Made by a program: the position numbers and the translations under genes. Source: Gracilariopsis chorda (taxonomy: Eukaryota; Rhodophyta; Florideophyceae; Gracilariales; Gracilariaceae). Taken from it: 64,000 nt of DNA. The notes beneath the pieces are model-generated. The model worked only from the letters and a program-made list of their open reading frames with translations, made no database searches and was not told the DNA's origin. Of this stretch, positions 36,983 to 46,932 are shown piece after piece; the stretch's first letter is position 1, and every line of letters starts with the position of its first letter. Location: NCBI GenBank assembly GCA_003194525.1, contig NBIV01000028.1, positions 124,001 to 188,000 on the forward strand. The letters are read 5' to 3'.

Positions 36983-39547
36983 CTAAACATGCAAACAAGT
37001 GGGTCCACGTGGGAGGACCCTGTGCCAGAAGGCACTTCCATTCCTAAGAAATTGACTACAAAACGGCAATACATAACCAAGATTATGATCCAGCCATCGC
37101 AACGGCCACATCATTATGTGGGCGAGAACCGGGTCCAAAGAAGATGTATACGTGCTCGTAATTACTGGCTGTCCTTTCCAAAACACTGCCATAGAGCCAC
37201 TTGACGTCTGGGGATTGTACAGACCTTTCATAGATACGTGCCCAATCTCAGTTACAGTGGTCCATTCGCCCGGATATGAGGGATTCATATGTAGTAGAGA
37301 TATCCTATCCCCGACTTTGACGCTCTCTGCAGTGAGAAGGTTTCCATTGACAGGTAAGTAGTGTTTTGCAGAGATTGGCAAGGCCCCTGAGTTGAAATTA
37401 AGAAGCACAAAGCTTGACATCACATCTGGATTGGCATGGGCAAACAGCAACACTCTTGAGTATTCACCTTCCCCATCACGAATATAATCTCCGACTTTCA
37501 AGTCTTGCAATGCCTTAAGAGTCCCGTCTGCAAGCAGGACCTGGGCTAAACTTGGAAAGCAAGCGGAATCATCCAACACCCCTGTAGTAGTTGTCTCCGT
37601 CGAGTTCGTGGATGCAGAAGGAGATACGCTGGCCGATGAATTTGTCAAAGATGGAGATGCGCTGGACGAGGGTGTGGCGCTTGCGCTGGGCGATGGTGCA
37701 GCGTTTGAGTTATCTTCAATTGCTTGGTCATCTTCGGAATCTGCTTCGTCTCCATCGGTCTTTACTGGTTGTTGACTGTCGCTTGTTGTCGGAGACGCCG
37801 TAGGTTGAGGCTTGTCTTCAACCAGATTTTCGTTTTGAGATTCTCCACCTCCCGGTTCTGGAATAGACTGTTCTTCCGAGTTGTTCTTGTCATGGACGGT
37901 TGAGTTCGGGCGTTGTGGATGTGGAGACGATGCATTGTGGGTTGCATTGTGGGTTTCTGCGAGTGGTATTTTTGCGGGATCTGTACCACCTAAGGGGGTA
38001 AACTGCTCACATGTCGGTGCGAGGAGTTCTATGGCCCTTCTGGATGCCGTATACGTGCACACCTCAAGATTGGATGTTGCATTTCGTCTAAATAGATGCA
38101 TGGTAACTGACTTCTTCTTGAATGCTTCTTCTCTCAGGATGGTTTCCCACTGTTGAGTATCATTAATCAGCTCCTTCATAAATATACTATTCGAAAGTTG
38201 GTGAAGGATGTGAAACACTTCCAATAGAACGACCACATCTTCAGTAATATTCATAGATCCACAACTCGACCCCCCCTTGAAGTTCATAACAGCCCGCATG
38301 CCTTCGAGACCAGTCCCTTGTTCAAGCAGTATACGCCGTTTGGTCTCAAAGGTAAGAACTTTCGGTAAGAATGAGCGAATTTCGGGACGTATCTCATCAA
38401 AAAGCTTCTCAACAACTCCATGAAACATGAGGTTTCCCAACTTATTGCTCCTTAACATATGGTCTCGATCAGAAACGATATCCTCAAGTGAGTACACTTG
38501 CTTCTTTGGACATCTCTGTCCTTCCCACAAAATCGGCATGGGCATCGTATCGACTTCTTCCTTCTGCGGAATACCCCCGTCCACTGGTCCTTGGGTTTGA
38601 CGAACTTTCTCCCCATTCATATCGGATGCGGGCAACAACGTTATATTCTTTGGGAAGTGAGCAGAGCATGGGCATAATTGCCTCAGATCGATTTGCGACT
38701 GCAAGAGTTCTTCCACGTTGATCTCTTGAGGATGGTTACCACCATAGTCTGCTCCTTCGGAGGCACTTCCATTTGATGCACTTTCGTATATCCCATTGGA
38801 TATCTTTTTGTAAATCAGTGCGACCATTGCGTCAACATCTTTCTCCTTCAGGTAAATACAAGTTGTATCGTTGATACCAAGGTAAAGATAATACTTCGAG
38901 TGTATGCCGTACTTCTCCGGTTCATAGTGCTGCCCCGGATACGTGACTAAAAACTGATCAAGGAGCATTTTGACTTCCATGAAAGACATGAATGTTTCAG
39001 GGAGAGCCCCTACCTCACCACATGTAACGGTTTCATTTGGTATGACACCGTGGAAAACCGTAGAAGGCAGTTCACCATCAGGCTTCAGATTCGTTGGGTA
39101 GGGATGGATATATGTATGGTTGGTGGCTTCGGGTTCGGAAGAACATTGGTAATCATTCACTTTAAGGTCTGTATCGTACACAAGATCCAAAACACCATTA
39201 ACGACTGGTGTCAAACGGGCAACTTCGAAGAGCGCAGGGCACTCGTCCCCTTCAACACTTGGCAGGATGCTTTTCATGAGCTCTGCGCTATTCAAGTTGC
39301 GGTACTTCCCCGGTAAGAAATCCTCGGCCGGATAGAGACCAGGCTCTTTCTCGTTTGAATGGTATGGGTCGTCGGGTTCAGGCGGGCGTGTTGCAGAGAG
39401 TCGCACACTGGATGTGTTAACGAACGCCTCTCTTTCTCGTTCTGGCAAGCGATATACATTGTTAGTTACCGATTTGCTGTTGATGTGCATGAAAACAGGA
39501 GTCATCAACGCGACTAGCAGCAGCATGGTGAGTAACCGACTAGCCAT
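36983..39547 (-). CDS. Secreted protein with C-terminal Hedgehog-type Hog (Hint) domain
   Basis: The start is the Met at 39547, followed by a signal peptide (MASRLLTMLLLVALMTPVF); the frame is open 47 codons further but that part looks like leader. Residues about 25-560 are an unrecognised extracellular region with many Cys and N-glycosylation sites. A Ser/Thr/Pro-rich linker (about 560-660) leads to the Hog domain starting at Cys663 (CFPSLAQVLLADGTLKALQD, LKVGDYI). The SAKHYL block stands where Hedgehog has TxxH. GLYNPQTSSGSMAVFWKGQP aligns with the Hedgehog GAYAPLTxxGT block. STYTSSLDPVLAHIMMWPLR aligns with SCYAxxxxHxxAHxxxxPxR, but the Hedgehog Cys is Thr. Known family chemistry is thioester formation and autocleavage before the first Cys. 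Whether it cleaves, or attaches a lipid, is inference. Intact, about 854 aa. Confidence 0.88.
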   Translation of the reverse strand: MASRLLTMLLLVALMTPVFMHINSKSVTNNVYRLPEREREAFVNTSSVRLSATRPPEPDDPYHSNEKEPGLYPAEDFLPGKYRNLNSAELMKSILPSVEGDECPALFEVARLTPVVNGVLDLVYDTDLKVNDYQCSSEPEATNHTYIHPYPTNLKPDGELPSTVFHGVIPNETVTCGEVGALPETFMSFMEVKMLLDQFLVTYPGQHYEPEKYGIHSKYYLYLGINDTTCIYLKEKDVDAMVALIYKKISNGIYESASNGSASEGADYGGNHPQEINVEELLQSQIDLRQLCPCSAHFPKNITLLPASDMNGEKVRQTQGPVDGGIPQKEEVDTMPMPILWEGQRCPKKQVYSLEDIVSDRDHMLRSNKLGNLMFHGVVEKLFDEIRPEIRSFLPKVLTFETKRRILLEQGTGLEGMRAVMNFKGGSSCGSMNITEDVVVLLEVFHILHQLSNSIFMKELINDTQQWETILREEAFKKKSVTMHLFRRNATSNLEVCTYTASRRAIELLAPTCEQFTPLGGTDPAKIPLAETHNATHNASSPHPQRPNSTVHDKNNSEEQSIPEPGGGESQNENLVEDKPQPTASPTTSDSQQPVKTDGDEADSEDDQAIEDNSNAAPSPSASATPSSSASPSLTNSSASVSPSASTNSTETTTTGVLDDSACFPSLAQVLLADGTLKALQDLKVGDYIRDGEGEYSRVLLFAHANPDVMSSFVLLNFNSGALPISAKHYLPVNGNLLTAESVKVGDRISLLHMNPSYPGEWTTVTEIGHVSMKGLYNPQTSSGSMAVFWKGQPVITSTYTSSLDPVLAHIMMWPLRWLDHNLGYVLPFCSQFLRNGSAFWHRVLPRGPTCLHV

Positions 39548-40558
39548 ATTGGGTTGTTGCAGTGTTTCTTTCGAGCCAAGTTGATAATGCTGTGAGATAA
39601 CGTTAAAAGACGTTTGAGATGGATATTGAAAGGTGAGAGCTCTGCGCTTCTGCGATATGCTTATATATTGGTCAGGAACACCGAACACATTGGCGATACA
39701 GATGTAAAGCTAGATGTATCCGCATGGCGAAAAGAGCGAAAATGGACAATACTCTGTGCATTCTACTCGGGGGTTATCGTTGTTTCCGAATAAGTATTAT
39801 GTTGTCATTGCAGTACATCTCTGAAGGCCGATAAGCTTCTTAATTCGTCAATAGCTTCCCAAACTGGAGTACTGCAGACATGTTCTATGCTACCTGTTGT
39901 ATAAAAACGGCCAGCAGAGTATCAGAGGAAGCGGAGAAAGAGGTTTGCTGGCGTTGATACCGAAATGGGTCAATCGTTGTAACTCTACCATTCTGCCCCA
40001 TTCGGTCATTTCGTTCCACTTATGAGCTGTCATACTTGTGTTGCCTGCGGTTACAGCTTCTCGGGGACCTTGTAATCCATCCAAGTTGCCGAAGGTAGGC
40101 GTTTCGGGATGCGTGATACAGTAGGCCTGCAAATCTATGTCGCATAATTGAAGCATCCTAAGGACTGTGCGCGTGGAGGCATTGCGGATTTTCGTCTTCC
40201 ACTCTTGACGCGCCAAGACGTGATAGACATGGAAGGATGCATCGTGGTCTACCGACGGTAAAGGGTTAGATTATTGCTAAAGGGATTGTTAAAGGGTTAT
40301 AGGGATACCGTTCGTAAGGTGGTTGCCGTCGAACCAGAAGGCCCCAAGTTCTCGCTTTTCCACAGTATTTTTTTGCAGGCAGAAATAATCAGTAAAAAGC
40401 TCTTTTCAATTTCCTTCCAGTTCCAATGCACTGTTTGGTACTTTCATGTTGGAAGGCCGCAGCTTGCAGCATCGCTCATCTTCAAAGAATCCCCTGGCCA
40501 AGAAAACAAGGTTTCCACGACCAGCGATAACTACCAGGATTCAGAACAGAGCGAAAAG
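39548..40558. other. Hog protein upstream region and spacer
   Basis: On the minus strand a TATATAA-like box at 39661-39667 lies about 115 bases upstream of the Hog protein start. A minus-strand frame at 39890-40216 reads like protein in places but has no known domain. GGTAAAGGGTTAGATTA at 40258-40274 belongs to a short dispersed motif. No gene supported. Confidence 0.45.
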
Positions 40559-41287
40559 ATGGAGTCCGTCATTGCTCTGGAGGGTGATGGATTTGTGATC
40601 ATCGCAGCAGATGTGTCAAATGCGCGATCCATCGTTGTTATGAAGGACGATGTGGACAAGATCCGAGTACTTGACGATCACAAACTGTTTGCAGCGGTCG
40701 GTGATCCCGGCGATGTGTCAAAGTTCTTCGAGCATATTCAGAAGGATGTCAAACTGTACAACATGCGCTCAGGAATCACCATATCCACCGCTGCCATGGC
40801 AAACTATACCCGCGGTGAGCTTGCTAGGTTTTTAAGGTACGTCTCGCGCAAGTAAGGTTCTCAAAGTATCCACGTCTCTAACTCAATGAGGAATGCTCTA
40901 CACAGGCGTTCACCTTTTCAATGCAATGTCGTCATGGCTGGGTATGACCCGGCGCCCAATGGAGCCGGTCCATCTTTGTACACATGTGATTATTTGGGAA
41001 CTCTTGCCAAGCTCAAGTTTGCGGCGGAGGGATATGCGCAATACTTCGTTTTATCAACCTTAGATCGCTACTGGAAGAAAAACATGTCTGTGGAGGATGG
41101 ATTAGCTGTTATTAAGAAATGTATCGCAGAAGTGCAAACGCGTTTCGTTGTTAGTCAGCGTCGGTTTGCTATTAAGGTGGTTAGCAAGGATGGCGTCAAG
41201 GTTTTGGAAGCAGCTGACAGCACTACTCCAGGGAAAAAAATGGATGCCATGGAAACAGAAGCACCTGCGCAAACGGTCAGCGCATAA
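40559..41287 (+). CDS. PBD1: 20S proteasome subunit beta-4 (PSMB2/PBD), 2 exons
   Basis: Non-catalytic beta subunit of the 20S proteasome core. Starts MESVIALEGDGFVIIAAD, the beginning typical of PSMB2 (no propeptide, no catalytic Thr). Family blocks: IVVMKDDVDKIRVLDDHKLF, VGDPGDVSKFFEHIQKDVKL, YNMRSGITISTAAMANYTRG, VVMAGYDPAPNGAGPSLYTCDYLGTLAK, AAEGYAQYFVLSTLDRYW. Exon 1 ends at 40836 and exon 2 starts at 40906. The 69-nt intron has GTACGT and ACACAG ends and a CTAAC branch motif, and splicing restores RFLRRSPFQCNVV. About 219 aa, slightly longer than the human protein because of its C-terminus. The start was chosen by family comparison; an upstream in-frame Met at 40274 is ignored. Confidence 0.95.
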
Positions 41288-41564
41288 ATTGTTTTGTGTG
41301 TACTCTTGTACTCTGTTGATAGCCGCAAATGCTGACGATTAAAGCTTTGGAAGCAAGTTTGCGAAGGGAATCTTCCTCTTCCGCATTATGCCAATCGAAC
41401 GGTACTGATGCGGGGTGTTTAGATTGAAATTAGTAGAGTCTGGACTCTTGAAAAAGAGCGGAACTAGCGCGTTCTATGTACAGCAGATAGAACGTATCCT
41501 GAACATAGCTTGCCCCGGTCGGTGAGTTGCCGAGGATGCTGTGAGTATGATAGAGGTTCTCGAA

Positions 41565-43292
41565 TCAGAGTGCTTCTTCACCGAAGTGTTCATTGGTTTC
41601 CTGTTCGGCGAGAAAGAGATGTCTTACTTCCTGGTCACCATCGAGGTTCGCTGTTGCTCGCGCAATACCTACTCTTGCTGAGAACCATGCCACGAAAAAG
41701 CGCAGCCTTCCTGAAATGGCCCGAAGAGATCGTCTGCTAAACAATGAACCGCGCACGATTTCTCCATGTATCCGGGCTGGTTTGCGACATCTGGGACAGG
41801 TTGCATTTGTTAACAGCCATTGGTCTAGGCAACTTGAATGGTAGGAGTGCCCACAGGCCAATCTTCTCAGATATTCTCCTTCCTCAAAGGTACATAGACA
41901 TACTGAGCAGCACACGTCACCAGTAGCGCCGAGTGCGGCAGTCTCACTCTTCGTGAACACGAAAGCTGGGAACATCGCATTCACTTCAGCTTCGGAAAGC
42001 CTATCCCGTCGAGACGAAGTGTCTTCGGGTTGGCGACGTGCAACATCGAAAAACTGTTGCCGAAATACGCTAGCCCAGATTGAAACGCAAACAACCATTG
42101 TCAATAATATCAGCATGCTTAATAACATGGGCAGCAGTAAGAGGTTGAGACCGAATTCCCAGTGCTGTTGGCTACTTGATGGTGGACATAACCTCTGTCC
42201 TTCCCTTGGATATCTCTTGACGCATGGGAACGCAGTGACCACCACTTGAACACTCGCATGTGCAGACACGAACGCAATATTTGAAAGGTGAGAATGGCCA
42301 CGGGTAAGCCACACCGTTCTGTGCATGTTATATACGCCGACGTACAGAACCTCGCCCTTCTTCAGACCCGTTCGTACAACTCTTTGCACCGTACTTCTTG
42401 CCATTACAGCGTTGCGATCTGCAAACACCCAGTCGTAGATAGAAGGTAGAGGGGTCCCTCTCTCTAGCTGGCTTCCTTGCTCACCAAGACGCTTCGCAAA
42501 TAGAATGGGCTGCGCACCGATAAGATTACTCGAGCTTGAAACTTGCATCTCGACCGCAACGCTTCCGTTTTGGGGCACGACATAACTAAAGAACAGCATT
42601 TTCTCACTTGGTACATCAAAAGGTTTATCCGATAAAGGTTTGACGGTATGTTGGCAATAACGGCCTCCATATCCATGTTGACAAACACATTGATTCGCAA
42701 TGCACGCACCTCGCCCTGCACATTTTGAACGCCCCGGACCATAAGGACACACATTCTCTGGTACCTTGTGTATCGATATGCGGATGGTAGCGTTCAACTC
42801 GTTCTGAACAGTTGAATTATGATTGAGAAGACGCAAGAAGAGAATTTTCGTAAAGCTTGGAATGACGAGGAAATGATAGTTCCGTCTAGTCCAAAACGCT
42901 TCGAAGTCCCCGAGCACTGCTTTTCGTCTATACGGATGCGATGGTGGGGGTGTTTTGACAAACGATGCCAACAATAACGGGTCAGGCTGGAGTTCAAAGT
43001 ACTTTGAAGGCTCGAACCAGGCTTCAACGAGCAAGGCAATGTTTTGGCTACTGTTTGGCGGTTGCACGGCGAAGGTTAGCGAGTGGCCTGGTTCTACAGT
43101 GGCATTGACAGACTTGGGCGATGTAGATGGTACAAACGTTCCGAGCTCGATGGGCGGGGTGGAGCGATAAGGGAAAGGGCTATGCGCCAGAGTGGGAGGG
43201 CTGGCCAGGAAGAGCATCAAGAAAAGAGGCAATCTCCTGGTGACTTCGCGACAAAACGACCGGCGTGACGCGGGCGCGGGAGCAGTCGACAT
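41565..43292 (-). CDS. RING-H2 E3 ligase, type I membrane protein with EGF-like domain
   Basis: A signal peptide (about 18-36: TRRLPLFLMLFLASPPTLAHS) is followed by a long lumenal/extracellular region with N-glycosylation sites. This contains an EGF-like module (182-213: CPYGPGRSKCAGRGACIANQ, CVCQHGYGGRYC). One membrane span lies at about 380-405. The cytosolic RING-H2 finger (462-502) is CSVC...LACGHSYHSSCLDQW...CPRC, with all eight ligands present. A basic tail follows. The layout recalls PA-TM-RING or GOLIATH-type ligases, but the ectodomain is EGF-bearing instead of a clear PA domain. Its likely role is ubiquitination of membrane or secretory cargo; the substrate is unknown. Single exon, intact. 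Confidence 0.87.
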   Translation of the reverse strand: MSTAPAPASRRSFCREVTRRLPLFLMLFLASPPTLAHSPFPYRSTPPIELGTFVPSTSPKSVNATVEPGHSLTFAVQPPNSSQNIALLVEAWFEPSKYFELQPDPLLLASFVKTPPPSHPYRRKAVLGDFEAFWTRRNYHFLVIPSFTKILFLRLLNHNSTVQNELNATIRISIHKVPENVCPYGPGRSKCAGRGACIANQCVCQHGYGGRYCQHTVKPLSDKPFDVPSEKMLFFSYVVPQNGSVAVEMQVSSSSNLIGAQPILFAKRLGEQGSQLERGTPLPSIYDWVFADRNAVMARSTVQRVVRTGLKKGEVLYVGVYNMHRTVWLTRGHSHLSNIAFVSAHASVQVVVTAFPCVKRYPREGQRLCPPSSSQQHWEFGLNLLLLPMLLSMLILLTMVVCVSIWASVFRQQFFDVARRQPEDTSSRRDRLSEAEVNAMFPAFVFTKSETAALGATGDVCCSVCLCTFEEGEYLRRLACGHSYHSSCLDQWLLTNATCPRCRKPARIHGEIVRGSLFSRRSLRAISGRLRFFVAWFSARVGIARATANLDGDQEVRHLFLAEQETNEHFGEEAL

Positions 43293-44038
43293 GATGAGGA
43301 GGATGGGTCATGAGCCGGGCGGACGGATTGAAAAGATTTTGACGGGGCGGGTGTGATTTGATAACTTGAGCAGTCGGATTGGTAGGGAGTGGAAACCTAT
43401 GTAAGGAGGAAGGGAAGAGGGCGACGTTGGTGTTGTAGGCGGTATGAGATTGTTGCCGCAATTACTTTCAGCAAGTCCAAAGAAGACCTTTTTTTTGCGT
43501 TGCAGATTTTTCTTTTCGCAGTGCACTTCAGGTGCGAATGCATTGCATCTGCCACTGGTGGCGAACGGTTTCCACGCATTACGTCAGCACAGCGTGGTCG
43601 CGAGAAAAATATCCTAGCAGTCCTATCTCATAGAGAGCAATCGCTGCTGTGGCGACTACACGCGCCGACCATCTTTCGCCGCCTTCCTTCAGCCTCAGCC
43701 CCTCGATTTCTACTTCAGACGATCAGGCCAAGTTCCTACCAGTATGCTCCTTGGGCGTTGTTGATCATGTCCCTTTGTTGTTGAGTCATGCTCAGCGCCA
43801 TCACCAGCTCCGCTCACGTCAGATATTGCCAAAGACAGAGGGCTACACGAGCAAAGTGATTTATTCTCCACCACTACACAATAACTCACTCTAGAGGGTC
43901 CACCGGCCTACTCCAAAAAGTCTTGCACCACAGATTGTGCCTAGCTCGTGGCGTAGTTTCTTTTATAGGCGCTGCACCTCACAATATTACACAATTACGC
44001 AATCAAACAAACGGCCATCCGATGAAGAACGTAAAATC
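43293..44038. other. Spacer between RING gene and RFC1
   Basis: The 5' flank of the RING gene and 3' flank of RFC1, both on the minus strand. No gene, RNA or repeat recognised. Confidence 0.5.
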
Positions 44039-46374
44039 TTACTTTCGAGATGTACGTTTCTTGCCGCGAGGTGTACTCTTCGCTCCACGGCCACCGCCAC
44101 CACCTTGACCTCGACCTCGGCCTCGACCGCGACCTCGCCCACTTCTCGCCGTGCTAGTCTTCGCTCCCGTCTTGCCCTTGGCGCCTTTCTTTGCTTGCTT
44201 CGCGCTGAAGTCATGGACGAAGTCCTCGTCCTCACTATCCGCCTCTTCCTCCTCGTCGTCAAGCCCAACATCGTCATCCACAACAGCCACGTCCTCCCCC
44301 CGCCCACAACAGTGCTTTTCTTCGCGGACGCCGCTGTGTCCGCCGTTTTCACCCCAACACGACATCCAGTAACCGTGCTTCGCGCATGGGTTCCGGCATT
44401 ATACGAGCGCGTGAACGAACTCTTCACTCCCCCTCTGATATTCTCCATCGGGCTACGTCCCTTTCCATACACGCCGCACTCCAGAATATCGATCCAGTCC
44501 GGGTCACGTTCCAGATAATAGCAGTCCAGTCGTTCGGTAACCTCATCAATACCAACCTCACCAGACTGGATTAGCGGCGTTGCAAGACATGTTGTTAACG
44601 CTGGGATATAATCCAGCCGGAAACTGCGTGTAGATCCGGTACTGGTCTTCACTGCCTTGATCTTCATCTCCAGCCCTTGCACTATTCGCTTCCACTTGTT
44701 CCCCTTCGAAATGTTGCCCAGAAGAGAGGGGAACATGAGCTGTCCGCTAATGCCGCCAGCAACTAGTGTTCCCGGTCTCAGAGCTGACAGCACCGCACCA
44801 GTAGGCATCAAATCCCATCTTTGCTGGCCTCGAACCAATGCATTACACAGGTCACCTTCCGAAATGCTCTCAGCGGCATCAGCAAGGGCGCTCAACGACT
44901 GGGAAGCAGCCATCGTCTGTAGATAATTCTCTTGAATGAACAGAGGAATGAGATCTGCATCGGTGAAATAACTGTCTGTACGTGCAATGAGAGAGTTTGA
45001 AGAACCGTCAATCCCGGGGCTGAAAAACCCTCTAGCCAACTCAAACACGGACTTTTGTATAACCGTCTTGCCTTCCACCTCCAGCCTCTTCTTAACGTCG
45101 CCAAAGGAAAGGCTCGGTGAAGTGGTGCGCCACGCTTGCAAGAGATTAATCATTTGTCGAATATCGCCGTTACAACCTTCTGCCAGTTTCACCAAGGTCT
45201 GGTCCTGTATAGCTCGAAACCCTTCCTTCCGAACAATATCAACAAGTCGGGAGGTAACCTGCTTGGTCATAGGTTTTCTGAAACGAATCTTAAAGCAGTT
45301 ATTCGCCAATGAGCGCATATTGGACGATGAGTCGTCGTTGGCAATGCAGATGATAGGCACCTTTGATTTCTTGATCATTCGAATAAGTTCCTGTGAACCA
45401 CCTCTGTCACCGCCACTCATACCGTCTACTTCATCCATGATAAGAGCCTGTCCTTGTGGATATGTGGATTTCTTCTTGCTCTTGCCAGAGATGCGAAAGT
45501 ACTTGGACATTGTATTAGCAACCATAACAGTTTCGCCCAAATTTTGCACTCCTCCTTTATTGCGAACGTCAGAGGCGTTGAACTCATGAGGCTCAAATCC
45601 GGCTTCGCGGCACACGATGTGCGCAGCGGTGGTTTTGCCAATACCAGGCGGTCCAACAAGCAATGCGGCTGCATAATCAGTATCGGATCTATCCTTCAGT
45701 TTTCGACTGTGTCCATCTCCGTACAAAAACTTACGCTTCCAGCCAGCGAGCCAAGCAGAGAGATCACGCACAGCTTTCTGATTGGCGACCAACTCGCTCT
45801 TGGTGGTGGGCTTGTACTTGTCGACCCACAAAGCGGACGAAGAGGTTGCAGCCGATGGTTTGGCTCGCTTCGAGGAGGTTGCAAAAGAAGAGGACTTGAC
45901 ACGGGTTGGAGTGCGTGCTGGCTTCTTTTCGGGTTCAGCCGCCGGTTCTGCTTGCACAGGCTGGTCCACAACGCTCATCGGGTGTGGTTGCTGGGGCCGT
46001 GAAGCGCGAATCATATCAAAAAGAGTGTCTTCATCGATAGAAGGGATGGACTTTGCCTTAACCTTAGCCATTTTAGAGGCGCCAGGTTCAGTGCCAACGA
46101 TGGCATGAGTGACCTTTCCACTGACAGCGGACACGACTCGGGCGCCGTACTCTTTGCAAAGGTCTGTACATTCTTCCCTGAGAAGCGAGTCTAGGACGCC
46201 GGTGATGACGAAGACCTTGCCGGATAGACAGTTGGGCGCGCCGACTGGCAGCGGTTTATTGCCGCGGTTGGGCGGGTCGTCTGTGCGGGGGACCCAGCGC
46301 GGCTTCTTCGGGGCTGGTTGGGCGGCGGTATCATCTCTGCCGCCGAAGGCTCCTGATGAACGCTTCTTCGGCAT
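44039..46374 (-). CDS. RFC1: Replication factor C large subunit RFC1 (frame shift at a G6 run)
   Basis: Largest subunit of the clamp loader that places PCNA on DNA. A BRCT domain lies at about 50-125 (GKVFVITGVLDSLLREECTD, GARVVSAVSGKVTHAIVG). The AAA+ module has Walker A 241-249 (GPPGIGKTT) and Walker B 311-318 (LIMDEVDG), then a sensor region (PIICIANDDSSSNMRSLANN). The RFC1-specific C-terminal domain runs to WIDILECGVYG. Near the end the frame changes at C6 (plus strand 44296-44301). One extra base gives EDVAVVDDDVGLDDEEEEAD followed by an RG-rich and basic tail ending at 44039, typical of RFC1. Without it the frame runs on to 43987 through an unlikely Arg/Val tail. A sequencing indel is most likely. 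The N-terminal extension is short compared with the animal protein. Confidence 0.93.
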
Positions 46375-46932
46375 GGCGATTGTTAAGCGTACGACCGGTA
46401 GCGCGGTTGAGAAGAAGGCCTTCGCGCCACGATCTGCGGTTGAAGACTACCCTTGTATGCATATAAGATATGATAAGAGCTATGCATGCGCACTGTCTCG
46501 GGTGCACGGTATGCACTGCATTCGGAGCCGGGCAGGCGGTCGCGCGAGCCCCTTTTTGGCGCGAATTACAAACCGCCCCGCTAAATTGGAAAGCAACTAC
46601 CGGCAGATGCCACGCCGCGCGTGTGCCGCGCGGCGCGGCGCTGAATCATCGGCGCGGCGCAGATGATTCACGACGCCAGAAACGTGTCAAGCCACGTGCC
46701 CACGAGTCGCGCAGACCAATCTGAGACTTGCACATCGCCGCGTGGCACACACGGAGTGTCCAAGTCATACCCGCCCCAGCGGCATCTAGAGAATGCGCGT
46801 GCGCCATTAGCGCGCCGCGCCAGCTCTTAACGCGCTCACCCGTGCTCGCAACCGCTCTCCACACCGTCTCCTTCCCCATCGCTTCCCACACGCACCATCC
46901 ACCGTTTCCCCCCCTCACCCCTTTCGAACGCC
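46375..46932. promoter_or_regulatory. Shared promoter region of RFC1 and tetraspanin-like gene
   Basis: A 558-base spacer between divergent starts. It is GC-rich, with a small inverted repeat TGAATCATC/GATGATTCA (46642-46650, 46662-46670) and an AT-rich island around 46455-46485 (TATGCATATAAG). No open frame of note. A bidirectional promoter is inferred from position. Confidence 0.45.

Noticed and set aside
39890-40216. 108-codon minus-strand frame
   Set aside because: It reads like protein in part but has no relatives I recognise and lies between genes; too weak to annotate.
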